Position numbers and translations under genes: made by a program. DNA of 44,215 nucleotides, from assembly GCA_001443525.1 (NCBI GenBank), contig LKPX01000027.1, forward strand, positions 1-44,215, in the 5' to 3' direction. This DNA is from Desulfobacteraceae bacterium RAAP-1. Lineage in GTDB: Bacteria; Desulfobacterota; Desulfobacteria; Desulfobacterales; Desulfatirhabdiaceae. The notes below the pieces were generated by a model. That model worked only from the letters and a program-made list of their open reading frames with translations, had not been told where the DNA came from and made no database searches. This document shows positions 1 through 8,711 of this stretch, one piece after another. Each line of letters starts with the position of its first letter. The first letter of the stretch is position 1.

Positions 1-126
1 CTGCGTTGCGCTGCATCCTTCGTCGTTGCAGCGTACGACAAGTACGCTTCACTCCTCAGGATTTGCGCGCCTTGCCTGCGAACTTTTTACAAAGCCGTCT
101 GAAAATCGACTTTTTACGAGGGTATC
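1..126 (+). repeat. Family A dispersed repeat, copy A1 (left end outside window)
   Basis: The sequence matches the other family A copies: a core with the small hairpin AGCGTAC/GTACGCT, an internal aactttttacaaagccgtc end, then the long-form right end gactttttacgagggtatc. The left inverted end lies outside the window. The copy stops exactly one base before the trpA start codon, so the trpA translation signal lies within the repeat. If the usual 6-bp target duplication exists, it would be atgctt, that is, it would include the trpA start codon; the left copy of it is not visible here. Confidence 0.85.
116..126 (+). promoter_or_regulatory. Ribosome-binding site of trpA supplied by repeat A1
   Basis: GAGG at 118-121 lies five bases before the ATG at 127 and is part of the family A right end (consensus ttacgagggcgtc). 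No other Shine-Dalgarno sequence is present near the start. The placement is seen directly; that ribosomes use it is inferred. Confidence 0.55.
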
Positions 127-888
127 ATGCTTGAATCCTATCTGAAAAACAGATTAAAAGAGCGGCAGATTCTGCTCATGACGCATATCGTTATGGGTTA
201 TCCATCCTTTGAGACATCCTTCAGGCTGATTGAAGCCATGGCCCGCGCAGGAGTGGATCTGATGGAACTACAGATTCCTTTTTCAGAACCCGTTGCCGAC
301 GGCCCTGTCATTCTTCATGCCAACCAGAAAGCGCTTTCAGCCGGCGCCACCGTCCAGCAGTGTCTGGATCTGGCGCAGACCGCCGCTGAAACTTTCGAAA
401 TTCCGTTTTTATTCATGAGTTATTACAACATCCTTTTTAAATATGGTGTGGAGCGATTCACTGGAGAAATGGCCCAACGTGGCCTGTCCGGAGCTATCGT
501 TCCGGATTTACCTCCGGAAGAGGGGGCGGACTATCTGAGCGCCATGAACATGCACAACCTGTCGCCGATATTTATTTTTTCACCCACCACATCCGATGCC
601 CGCATGAAAATGCTCGCATCGCACGCTCAGGGGTTTGTTTACTGCGTGGCCAGAAAAGGCGTCACCGGTCTGGATACCCGCTTCTCCGAACAACTGGAGA
701 CGTATCTGGAGCGGTGCCGGCGCGCTACGTCTCTGCCTCTGGCGCTTGGATTCGGCGTGAAAGACAAGGCGGATGTTGATTTTTTAAAAGGCAAGGCGGA
801 TATCGCCGTTATCGGGACACAGACGATCCGGCTGATGGAACAGGAAGGCGTGGAATCTGTCGGCAGCTTCATCGCAGGGCTTCGATAA
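127..888 (+). CDS. trpA: Tryptophan synthase alpha chain
   Basis: TrpA cleaves indole-3-glycerol phosphate to indole and glyceraldehyde-3-phosphate in the cytoplasm and channels indole to TrpB. The 253-residue length fits this family of (beta/alpha)8 barrels (usually 250-270). The signature MELQIPFSEPVADGP at residues 46-60 holds the two catalytic acids, Glu47 and Asp58 (equivalent to E. coli Glu49 and Asp60). The C-terminal phosphate-binding part (LGFGV, then IAVIGT) is intact. trpB would be expected just upstream, outside the window. A family A repeat ends at the base before the ATG. Nothing else of the trp pathway follows; a trpG/pabA-type gene lies 21 kb downstream. Confidence 0.95.
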   Translation: MLESYLKNRLKERQILLMTHIVMGYPSFETSFRLIEAMARAGVDLMELQIPFSEPVADGPVILHANQKALSAGATVQQCLDLAQTAAETFEIPFLFMSYYNILFKYGVERFTGEMAQRGLSGAIVPDLPPEEGADYLSAMNMHNLSPIFIFSPTTSDARMKMLASHAQGFVYCVARKGVTGLDTRFSEQLETYLERCRRATSLPLALGFGVKDKADVDFLKGKADIAVIGTQTIRLMEQEGVESVGSFIAGLR

Positions 889-934
889 GCAGGCGTTTTC
901 TCAACAAGGCATACAATATACACTTTAAACTGTC

Positions 935-982
935 ACAATCTGCGCTTTTTGCCCCCTCTCCCAGCGGGAGATGGGGCAAAAA
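935..982. repeat. Hairpin downstream of trpA, overlapping one arm of a 22-bp inverted repeat
   Basis: 946-962 pairs with 966-982 (TTTTTGCCCC against GGGGCAAAAA, with an upper CTCCC/GGGAG stem and loop AGC). The U/A order is reversed relative to a normal intrinsic terminator on both strands, since no T run follows the stem either way. Bases 935-956 recur exactly, in inverted orientation, at 4593-4614 at the 3' end of psd. The rest of the 889-1182 gap holds no gene or promoter that I can recognise. Confidence 0.6.
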
Positions 983-1182
983 GGAAGCGGAAAAAACAGT
1001 GATTCATCAATTTGTAACACTTTCTTCATACACCGCTAACATCCGCCTGCCATAACATCCACCATCTGTTTTTTTGCCGAACGCCGGGGTTTTACGGTCA
1101 TGGCCAGGTTCGTTTTCAATAAATGGAAACTGGTTTCAAAGCCGTCTTTTTCAGAGAACACCCGCGTTAACGATTTGCCGTC

Positions 1183-3570
1183 ATGTATCAGAACTCCATG
1201 CAAAACGATCATCAACATATATATGACGCCGCATACTGGCGGCGTGTCCTGAATGTGAACACCGCTTCCGCCGACAGCCTCCTGGAAGGTCTGCCGTTTT
1301 TATCGGGGGATGTGGCGGCAGGCGTTGAAAACGAACTTCAAACCGCCGTTACCGGCAGCAGCGCCACCGTGGATCTTCCCATATCGATTCGCGAATCGGA
1401 TTGTTTCATGAATATCCGCAAGCGTGTCCACAGTGGTGAAAGTTCAGGAAAATCTGTATCCGATCTTGAAAAATTTATAGCCGACAACACGGATCATACC
1501 TGGGAAAACAGTTGGGTGCGGTTTCCTCGAATGTTGCTGAACCGGTATGCACAGAACATACTGACATCCGATCTTCGCGCCGACAAGCGTCATCAGGGAA
1601 GCCCCCTGCGTTCGGATGTATCCAGATTTGTTTTCACCCATCAGCAGGAAACATGGCTGAGGATACCTGTCAGTTATCTGATCAAATTAAGCCTGGCGGA
1701 TGTCATCGGACGGTTCGGCAAGGCCATTCCCGGAATTCAGCATACCGGTGAAAAGCTGATGCAGCATTTTCTTTGTGACAATACATCTCCGGAGACCTGT
1801 TCATTTCAACCCGCTTATCTCACTGTCGCCGCTGAAATGGGGCAGGCGTCCGCCGGTGAAACCCTCCGGCGCCATCTGCTGACACATCTGCTGGTGGAAT
1901 ACGCCAATCAACAGTTTCAATTGTATCTGTATGGACAGCAGGCGCGGATATATTTTGCGCCGCATCCACCGCAGAGACTGAAACAGCTCAATGACCTGAT
2001 TCCCGATGCTTTCTACCGCCGGCTGTTTATGAACCCCTGCCTTTCGGGCTGGGACAGGGGCGAAGAGAAGCATCAGTACATGCATCTGTGCCACCAGGCG
2101 CTGTCCCGCAGCCAGATCAACGCCGTTGTCAAACTGAAAGACGCCGGCATCATCAACAACAACCTGGTGGTGCTGCCCAATATTTCCAACATCAGTCTGG
2201 CCAACAACGGAACGCATGTCAGTTTAAGCAGCCGAAAACTCGGCAGGCTTATAGCAAACCCTGATTCCGGATATGGGCCGCTCGAAGAGAAATATTTCGG
2301 CGATCTGACCATTAAAATCGTGGAGCATTTTTTGCCGCTGTTCGTCAACACCTATTCCGCGGATCCCTTCCGGATGGATTTCTGGGATTTTCATCCGGAA
2401 AAAGCGCTGGGATTTTTGTCGCATGAGCTGGATTTCACCCACCTGAGAATGCTCTGGCGACGATGGAAGAAAAAGGCAAAACTCAAAGCCATGGGATATC
2501 CGCTGACACCCATGGGGCCGCTGGGACTCGATAAATTTCTGAGCCGGATATTAAGGCTCAAAGGAGATATGATCCTGGATTACAGACTGATGGATTATCT
2601 CGTCTGTCTGCTGAGCACCGATCAAAGTCCGGCTCTGAACGGACAGGAAGGCAATGATATCCGCCTGAAGAAAAATCTTGCCGATATGGGAATTTTCGAT
2701 GCACGGATGGCGCTTTATCTGTTTTACCGGCTTCGCCAGCAGCATGTGATGGGCTTTTCCGGGTTTGAAGGCCGATATTACAGCCTGTTTCACAGTCTCA
2801 TCAAAGACATGGGGCCAGCGGTCAGCCTTCAGACGCTGATCACCGCTTTCGCCTACAAATCCATTATCAGCCAGAAGATATCTCATCGGCATATTCCCGA
2901 CACGCCGGTCATCGAAAGTGAACGACGGCAGATTCTTTTTGGCGCGGCTATCGGTATCCCGACTTTTTTCGTACAGAAGCAGACTCCCAACGCCTTCATG
3001 CAGCGCATCCTGGCGGAAGCGGATGGTACACGGCCCAGCAGCCGTTATCCGGGATACATCCGGGTGCATCACCTGGAATACCGGCGGGCGCTCCTGAAGA
3101 TACTGCGCCGGGAGGCGGCGGACCTGATCGAAATGATGCATCTAAAAGATGTGATGGATGATCTGGAAGCCCGCATCACGGACCCGGATCATCATGCAGT
3201 ATCCGGCAGGCTGACACGCCATATTCTGGATTATGCGGGCGCTTCAACACCTTTTAAACTGAGCGGTGATGAATTCAACCGGGCAGCCGAAAGATATTAT
3301 CGCAATGACCTGCGAAAACAGCATCTGGCCGAAGCTCTGTGCGTTCTTGAGGATGCATGCACAGGACTGGATGCGGCGGCCGCAGATGATCCCGAACTGG
3401 CCCTGGCGCTGCATCAGTTGCTTCGTGACAAAACGATTCATGTGTTCCTGGCGGAAGTTCATGACGATGTGTTGAAGGACCGGATCGGCATCCGCTGTCT
3501 GGAAGTTCTGATATGCATTCTGGTGCTGCTGGCCCGTCACGATATGACAAGAGAGACATCGCACATATGA
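1183..3570 (+). CDS. Uncharacterised 795-residue protein, upstream partner of phosphatidylserine decarboxylase
   Basis: I do not recognise this family. The product is a long, apparently cytoplasmic protein with no signal peptide, no clear membrane segment except a weakly hydrophobic C-terminal stretch (about 776-786), and no nucleotide-binding loop, zinc motif or glycosyltransferase signature that I can see. The centre (residues about 330-420) has conserved-looking Asn-rich and aromatic patches (LPNISNISLANNG, DFWDFHP) that suggest a folded enzyme-like core. A basic segment WRRWKKKAKLK follows at about 427. The stop overlaps the psd start by ATGA (3567-3570), so the two are translationally coupled. 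No strong Shine-Dalgarno precedes the ATG; a second ATG at 1198 is possible. The tie to psd points to a lipid or membrane role, as inference only. Confidence 0.85.
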   Translation: MYQNSMQNDHQHIYDAAYWRRVLNVNTASADSLLEGLPFLSGDVAAGVENELQTAVTGSSATVDLPISIRESDCFMNIRKRVHSGESSGKSVSDLEKFIADNTDHTWENSWVRFPRMLLNRYAQNILTSDLRADKRHQGSPLRSDVSRFVFTHQQETWLRIPVSYLIKLSLADVIGRFGKAIPGIQHTGEKLMQHFLCDNTSPETCSFQPAYLTVAAEMGQASAGETLRRHLLTHLLVEYANQQFQLYLYGQQARIYFAPHPPQRLKQLNDLIPDAFYRRLFMNPCLSGWDRGEEKHQYMHLCHQALSRSQINAVVKLKDAGIINNNLVVLPNISNISLANNGTHVSLSSRKLGRLIANPDSGYGPLEEKYFGDLTIKIVEHFLPLFVNTYSADPFRMDFWDFHPEKALGFLSHELDFTHLRMLWRRWKKKAKLKAMGYPLTPMGPLGLDKFLSRILRLKGDMILDYRLMDYLVCLLSTDQSPALNGQEGNDIRLKKNLADMGIFDARMALYLFYRLRQQHVMGFSGFEGRYYSLFHSLIKDMGPAVSLQTLITAFAYKSIISQKISHRHIPDTPVIESERRQILFGAAIGIPTFFVQKQTPNAFMQRILAEADGTRPSSRYPGYIRVHHLEYRRALLKILRREAADLIEMMHLKDVMDDLEARITDPDHHAVSGRLTRHILDYAGASTPFKLSGDEFNRAAERYYRNDLRKQHLAEALCVLEDACTGLDAAAADDPELALALHQLLRDKTIHVFLAEVHDDVLKDRIGIRCLEVLICILVLLARHDMTRETSHI

Positions 3571-4616
3571 ATTTTTATCCCCACCAGTATATTGACAGAG
3601 AAACCGGAAGCATTCACACCGAAAATCTCTGCGCCGACGGATTTATTGCCTGGATGTATGGCGGCGTCCGCGAAAACGCCCCGAGGCTTTTCAGCGCACT
3701 GGTATCGCCCCGGTTTTCAAAAATGCTGGCATGGCTGCATTATGACCTGCACAGACATCTTGGCCAGCGCCAGATTCGGCATATTTTCCAAGCTTTGAAT
3801 ATCGATCCCGGAGAAATCGCGGATGATGTGTCACACTATCGCTGTCTGAGAGACATTTTCGAACGAAAAATCAAATATGATGCCTGTCGTCCCATGCCGC
3901 CGGCCGGAAACACCTTCGGAGTCGTGACATCGCCGGCAGATGCACGGATGCTGTTCGGTTCATTTTCGGATACTTCCCGCTTTTTTATCAAGGAGAAGTT
4001 CTTCGACTATGCCGAACTGATCGGTATAGATAAACCGCGATGGCTGCAGCAGTTTCGTGGAGGCGATATGGCGGTTTTCCGGTTGACTCCCGATAAATAT
4101 CACTACAATCATGTCCCGGTTTCCGGAACCATTGCGGATATTTATGAAATAGCCGGACGGTACCATTCCTGCAACCCCGGCGCAGTGGTGCACATGGCTA
4201 CGCCATTGTCCAAGAACCGGCGCATGGTCACGATCATAGATACCGATATCGCCGGAGGTGCGGGGGTTGGATATGTCGCCATGATTGAAATTGTGGCATT
4301 GATGATCGGGGATATCGTTCCGTGCTACAGTAATAACGCCTACGATCACCCACAGAAACCCTATATCGGCATGCATGTCCGGCAGGGTCAGCCCCAGAGC
4401 CTGTACCGCCCGGGCAGCTCCACCACGGTATTGATCTTCGAAAACAACCGTATTCAGTTCTCTGAAGACATCCGGCGCAACATGCTGCGTCAGGATGTCT
4501 CCAGCCGCTACTCCAGGGGATTCGGCATGCCTCTGGTGGAGACGGATGTCCGGGTGCGTTCTGAAATCGCCCGGCGGGAAAGGGTTCATGTGGGGGGCAA
4601 AAAGCGCAGATTGTAA
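3567..4616 (+). CDS. psd: Phosphatidylserine decarboxylase (proenzyme)
   Basis: It converts phosphatidylserine to phosphatidylethanolamine at the membrane, using a pyruvoyl group made by self-cleavage. The N-terminus (FYPHQYIDRETGSIHTENL) resembles the clostridial-type Psd entry region. SPADAR at about 122-127, KYHYNH at 177-182 (the catalytic His region, usually DYHRxH) and GSST at 283-286 follow in the expected order. GSST replaces the common LGST, with cleavage expected between Gly283 and Ser284. The ATG at 3567 overlaps the upstream stop (ATGA), which favours it over an earlier in-frame start. The product is 349 residues, slightly long for the family. The last codons (GGKKRRL) lie in a 22-bp sequence repeated inverted near 935. 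No phosphatidylserine synthase gene is present in the window. Confidence 0.9.
   Translation: MNFYPHQYIDRETGSIHTENLCADGFIAWMYGGVRENAPRLFSALVSPRFSKMLAWLHYDLHRHLGQRQIRHIFQALNIDPGEIADDVSHYRCLRDIFERKIKYDACRPMPPAGNTFGVVTSPADARMLFGSFSDTSRFFIKEKFFDYAELIGIDKPRWLQQFRGGDMAVFRLTPDKYHYNHVPVSGTIADIYEIAGRYHSCNPGAVVHMATPLSKNRRMVTIIDTDIAGGAGVGYVAMIEIVALMIGDIVPCYSNNAYDHPQKPYIGMHVRQGQPQSLYRPGSSTTVLIFENNRIQFSEDIRRNMLRQDVSSRYSRGFGMPLVETDVRVRSEIARRERVHVGGKKRRL
4593..4614. repeat. Second arm of the 22-bp inverted repeat flanking the 795-aa/psd block
   Basis: This stretch is the exact reverse complement of 935-956. It encodes the final residues of Psd and ends in the stop codon. The two arms bracket a 3.6 kb segment holding exactly the unknown gene and psd. 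Confidence 0.75.
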
Positions 4617-4657
4617 CCGTTTAAAACGTTTTACTCCGCATAGAAAAAGGAGGTATC

Positions 4658-5710
4658 ATGCAACATCTGCTGTTTGTGGCAATTCTGGCCCTGCTGCTCA
4701 CGCTGATCATGAGGTGGGGATTCAAACATCTTCCGGATGAAAAATGGCAGATATTGGCGTCTGTCCCCCGCATCAAACACGACGGTGCTTCATGGGCGGG
4801 CATCAATTTCACCTTTTACGGATTTTTCAGCGCCTGCGCCTACACCTTTGCATCGGCGATCCTGATTCTGCTGCTGGAATCTGCAGGGGTTTCCCTCACC
4901 CCCCTCATCCTTCTGACTGTCTGCGTTCTGGGAATTTGCGTACCGGCCTCCAAGGTCATCGCCAGAATTGTAGAAAAGAAATCCGCCACATTTACAGTGA
5001 GCGGAGCGTCTTTTATCGGGATCGCTGTGACCCCCTTCATTGTCATTGCCATCAATGCCGCTTCGAAAACATTTACGGGATTTTCTATGCCGGTTATGAC
5101 CATCATGGCGGCGCTTTCCACGGCCTATGCCTTTGGAGAGGGAATCGGCCGTCTGGCCTGCATCAGTTTTGGATGCTGCTACGGCAGGCGTCTGTCGGAA
5201 TGCCCCGCATGGGTGCAGCGACTCATGGGCGGCGCCTGTTTTGTATTTTCGGGTAAAACCAAAAAAATTGCCTATTCACACGGTCTCGACGGTCAGAAAG
5301 TGCTGCCGGTTCAGGCGGCCACCAGTCTTATTTTCTGCACAATCGGTCTGATCGGTCTTTATCTGTTTCTTGAGGGATATGATACGGCCGCCTTTATCCT
5401 GACGGTATGCATCACCCAGATATGGCGGTTTGTATCCGAACTGTTCCGCGCGGATTATCGAGGAGAAGGCGATATCTCCGTCTATCAGATACTTTCTCTT
5501 ATATCCGTCGGACTGGCCATTGTTTACGGTATCCTGTTTCCGGCGGCCCGGTCTCCGGTGACGGATATTGCAGCAGGTCTGGCCGCCATGTGGAATCCTT
5601 CTGTCATCATCTTGCTGCAATCCATATTTGCCGCCATTTTCATATATACCGGAAAAAGCCGGGTGACCGCCTCAATACTGACGTTTCATGTGGTTCAGGA
5701 CCGGATATAG
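4658..5710 (+). CDS. Lgt-like integral membrane protein (prolipoprotein diacylglyceryl transferase family)
   Basis: A 350-residue polytopic membrane protein with about seven or more hydrophobic segments. GEGIGRLACISFGCCYGR at about 160-177 corresponds to the GRxGNFxNGxxxGR signature of Lgt, in the GCCYG form seen in many Lgt relatives. LPVQAATSLIF and ELFRADYRG correspond to later Lgt-conserved regions. True Lgt moves diacylglyceryl from phosphatidylglycerol to the lipobox cysteine of prelipoproteins. A strong AAGGAGG precedes the ATG, 41 bases after psd, so it is probably in the same operon. The divergent core signature and the link to psd and an unknown protein suggest a specialised phospholipid-using transferase rather than the housekeeping Lgt; this is inference. 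It ends 30 bases from the convergent GPP34 gene. Confidence 0.75.
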   Translation: MQHLLFVAILALLLTLIMRWGFKHLPDEKWQILASVPRIKHDGASWAGINFTFYGFFSACAYTFASAILILLLESAGVSLTPLILLTVCVLGICVPASKVIARIVEKKSATFTVSGASFIGIAVTPFIVIAINAASKTFTGFSMPVMTIMAALSTAYAFGEGIGRLACISFGCCYGRRLSECPAWVQRLMGGACFVFSGKTKKIAYSHGLDGQKVLPVQAATSLIFCTIGLIGLYLFLEGYDTAAFILTVCITQIWRFVSELFRADYRGEGDISVYQILSLISVGLAIVYGILFPAARSPVTDIAAGLAAMWNPSVIILLQSIFAAIFIYTGKSRVTASILTFHVVQDRI

Positions 5711-5740
5711 TGTGTTTGTTATGCCGACAGAATATACACC

Positions 5741-6388
5741 CTATACATGCATCTCCATGGTATAGACTTTATAAATAGTATCAATCAGATGGGTAACCGT
5801 TCGACCGATGGCATCCATTTTGGCCAGGTTGGCAATCCGTTCCCGGGAACGCTGATATTCACGTGGAGAAAGGATATCCTGGAAAAAACCGCAGGCATCG
5901 ACGAGGCTGACAAGAACGGTTTCTCTGGGCTCCGGAATTTCATCACTCAGTATCAGATTGCGAAGCCGGTTTTCAATATTCTGAAGTTCCACGCCGTCAA
6001 TAATCGGATACTCCCGGGAGGGAAACAGCCACAGTATTTTTTTGTCTTCCTGTTTCAATATCTTTTTGTCAAGCAGCGCCTGAAGCACGTGATTTTCAAT
6101 TAAATGTCGATCTGCCCACAATGTATTTATCCAATGAGAGATCAATTGGGGTTTTGCTGACCCGCAGATCAGTGACAAGGCACGATCCAGCACTGGGTTG
6201 CCGACGGGTGTGGCATCCAGCAAATAAACCTTCTCAATATCCGTATCAATCCGGTGGAGAAAGGTCAGTTCCGCAAGAATTGCTCCGACCAGTACATTCT
6301 GCATTTCAATATTTTTGTATCTGATCGTGGGTCTGCCCGTTTTTTCATCAAGCGCCAAAAGATATATTTCTTCTGCGAAGCTAAGCAT
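5741..6388 (-). CDS. GPP34 (Golgi phosphoprotein 3) family protein
   Basis: A 215-residue soluble protein matching the bacterial GPP34 pattern: FAEEIYLLALDEKTG at the start, then VGAILAELTFLHRIDTD, then TPVGNPVLDRALSLI, then LFPSREYPI. In eukaryotes GOLPH3/Vps74 binds phosphatidylinositol-4-phosphate and retains glycosyltransferases; the bacterial role is poorly known. AGGAGG sits correctly before the ATG at 6388. It is on the same strand as the PglK-like exporter but 277 bases downstream of it, and converges on the Lgt-like gene. Its neighbours suggest membrane-lipid or glycoconjugate traffic, as inference. Confidence 0.82.
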   Translation of the reverse strand: MLSFAEEIYLLALDEKTGRPTIRYKNIEMQNVLVGAILAELTFLHRIDTDIEKVYLLDATPVGNPVLDRALSLICGSAKPQLISHWINTLWADRHLIENHVLQALLDKKILKQEDKKILWLFPSREYPIIDGVELQNIENRLRNLILSDEIPEPRETVLVSLVDACGFFQDILSPREYQRSRERIANLAKMDAIGRTVTHLIDTIYKVYTMEMHV

Positions 6389-6665
6389 GAAAACCTCCTA
6401 ATCAACTTCTTTATGTTTGGCCCAAAGCAGTAATCGTCTTAGACATTTGCCGAATTTAAGTTCGAAATAGGCTGTAAAAACAATGTGCTAAGCTGCATGG
6501 CGGTGATATAAACGATAAACCGGGACAATTCCCGGTTATTAAAGATGACGGTTTTGTAAAAAGTCCACTGGTGGCTTTCAGTCAATGGGGGAAATGCCAT
6601 TGTCAAACGGTTTCACTTTCTTTCTTCGGAGGTTTGAACAGGGGAAAATATGGAAACGTTCACAC
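6389..6665. other. Intergenic region with a perfect hairpin and a family A end fragment
   Basis: No gene is seen. 6518-6525 (AACCGGGA) pairs perfectly with 6530-6537 around a CAAT loop. 6544-6566 (gatgacggttttgtaaaaagtcc) is a solo left end of the family A repeat. The hairpin is not followed by a T run on either strand. Confidence 0.6.
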
Positions 6666-8456
6666 TCAGCGTATCGTGAATCCGTCTTCCGGTATATTTT
6701 GTACACTCAGTATCATATCCTGATAGCTGCCCATGCGCTTGATGCCATTGTCACCCAATTCGATGATCTGGGTGCAATTTTTGAGCGTGCTGAGGCGGTG
6801 AGCGATGATGAGAATGGTGAGATTGCTGCATAATCCCTCGATAGCGTGCATGACAGAATGTTCGGTATCATTGTCCAGAGCGCTGGTGGCCTCGTCAAGA
6901 ATGATGATATCGGCCTGCTTATACAATGCCCGGGCAATGCCAATCCGCTGGCGCTGGCCGCCGGAAAGACGTATTCCGCGTTCGCCGATCCGGGTCTGAT
7001 ATTGATCTTTCCAACCCTCAATAGTTTCTGCAATCTGAGCGTTATGCGCGGCTTCGCTTACACGGGCATAATCAATTTGTTCCCCGGGTATGGAGAAAGC
7101 AATATTTTCAGCGATGCTGGCATCCGATAAAAAGATGGTTTGTGGCACATGGGCGATATGTGCTTGCCAGGCACGCTTATTTGGGTGGGTAATGAGTTGA
7201 CTATCCACAAATAAACCACCTTCCGTGGGATCTAAAAGCCCCATGATGATATCGAGCAATGTGCTTTTGCCGCTCCCTGTAACGCCAATAAATCCTACAC
7301 GACTGCCTTTTGTGATGGTTAGGCTCAAGTTGCGCAGCACCCATGGGCCTGTTGGGCTGTAACGGAACGAAAGGGCATGGCAACAGATGTTTTCTTTAAA
7401 TGGCAAGGGGGGAATTGGCGAAAGCTGATCGGCATCATTTGGCAGGGGCTGTTCCAGCAGATCCAGAGCGTCTTGCAGGGATTGCTGGCCGCCTTTAAAA
7501 CTTGACCAGCCGGAGTATATCTGCTGCAATACCGGCAGCAGCCGCTGTGCTCCGATCGCCAGAGCTCCCAGAATCGGAATGGCGCGCTGGACCCCGCCGG
7601 ATTGTTGGGCCAACGTATAAGCCACTGCGGCAATCAGTACCATGCCCAATGCTTCCATTGCAAAACGCGGACTTCCGCCGATAAAAATGTTGCTGCTGTC
7701 GGCGCGGCGCAGCTGCAGATCGGCGGCGCGATATATCCGACAGTAAGCGGGCTGGCTGCCGTCAATAAGTACATCGCGAATACCTCCCAGACCTTCTGTC
7801 AACGATTTGATGAGCTGACTGGAATTATTTGCAATGCGACGGCTATTGGTGGCCAGCCGGTAACGGGTAAACCGAATGATGAGAGCGTATATCAGTCCGA
7901 AGCCCCCAAACGCCATGAGGGCGATCATTGGTTCAATCGCCAGCAAGGCAAACAATATGACGCCAAGAATGACGGAACTGGCAATGACCGTGAGCAGCGG
8001 CGCTATAATATTGAAAATGACAGTGTTGACCTTGCTGGTGATACCGTTGATAACTTCGCTGCTGTTGCGGGAGATGTGCACACTGTAAGGCTGATACAGC
8101 GTGCGGCGGTAAATTTCAATACTGAGATCGGCGCCGGCGGCAAACGACAACCGGGTACTTGCCCACAGCAAAAGCAGCCGCATAAATCCCGTCGTCAGGG
8201 CGGCCATGGCGAATATAACGGTCAGTGGTAGAAGCAGATGCATAGGCTGAGTGATATGCAGCCATTGAATGAGTGGCTGGGCGATAGGGTGGCTGAACAC
8301 CTTTTCCGGTGCGGTCAACACCCCCAGGAACGGCATGATTGCGCCTATTGAAACGATTTCGGCAAAGGATACAAATACCATCAATATCAGCAGTAAAACA
8401 AACTGTTTGTGGCGATGCGGCGTTATATTGTGCCAGAGGCGAATTAGGTGATTCAT
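6666..8456 (-). CDS. ABC exporter, fused permease-ATPase, PglK-like (lipid-linked glycan flippase type)
   Basis: A type IV half-transporter of about 596 residues. The N-terminal membrane domain opens with SFAEIVSIGAIMPFL, typical of PglK-type flippases, and holds about six membrane segments to residue 310. The ATPase domain carries Walker A GVTGSGKST, signature LSGGQRQR, Walker B IIILDEATSAL and the switch IIAHRLST, so it looks fully active. PglK relatives flip undecaprenyl-linked oligosaccharides; substrate here is unknown. The start is uncertain: ATG 8456 gives the usual family N-terminus but has no Shine-Dalgarno; ATG 8492 and TTG 8513 are in frame upstream. A family A repeat lies about 100 bases upstream. 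Confidence 0.88.
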   Translation of the reverse strand: MNHLIRLWHNITPHRHKQFVLLLILMVFVSFAEIVSIGAIMPFLGVLTAPEKVFSHPIAQPLIQWLHITQPMHLLLPLTVIFAMAALTTGFMRLLLLWASTRLSFAAGADLSIEIYRRTLYQPYSVHISRNSSEVINGITSKVNTVIFNIIAPLLTVIASSVILGVILFALLAIEPMIALMAFGGFGLIYALIIRFTRYRLATNSRRIANNSSQLIKSLTEGLGGIRDVLIDGSQPAYCRIYRAADLQLRRADSSNIFIGGSPRFAMEALGMVLIAAVAYTLAQQSGGVQRAIPILGALAIGAQRLLPVLQQIYSGWSSFKGGQQSLQDALDLLEQPLPNDADQLSPIPPLPFKENICCHALSFRYSPTGPWVLRNLSLTITKGSRVGFIGVTGSGKSTLLDIIMGLLDPTEGGLFVDSQLITHPNKRAWQAHIAHVPQTIFLSDASIAENIAFSIPGEQIDYARVSEAAHNAQIAETIEGWKDQYQTRIGERGIRLSGGQRQRIGIARALYKQADIIILDEATSALDNDTEHSVMHAIEGLCSNLTILIIAHRLSTLKNCTQIIELGDNGIKRMGSYQDMILSVQNIPEDGFTIR

Positions 8457-8563
8457 AGACAATCGAGAATTGATGCCATCGTAAACGATCATGATCAAGA
8501 TAATTGCCCTCAATCATGAAAATATTTGTCACGGTAAAAAAATCTGCATGCTCTGCTGCGCAT

Positions 8564-8711
8564 GATGCTCTCGTAAAAAGTCGAATTTCGGACGGCTTTG
8601 TAAAAAGTTCGAAAACAAGGCGCGCAAATCCGCAAGGAATACGACGTACTTTTGAGTACGCCGTAATGACGAAGGATGCAGCGCAACATCCGGATTTTTT
8701 ACGAAGCCGTC
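8564..8711 (-). repeat. Family A dispersed repeat, copy A2 (full, long form, inverted)
   Basis: A 148-bp copy in reverse orientation. It runs from gatgctctcgtaaaaagtcg through a nested internal end (gacggctttgtaaaaagtt) and the core hairpin to ttttttacgaagccgtc. It is flanked by gcgcat (8558-8563) and acgcat (8712-8717), five of six bases identical, as expected for a target-site duplication. Confidence 0.88.

Noticed and set aside
946-982. Intrinsic terminator after trpA
   Set aside because: The hairpin is strong, but neither strand has a T run after the stem; the T and A runs are in the reverse order, so I list it only as a hairpin.
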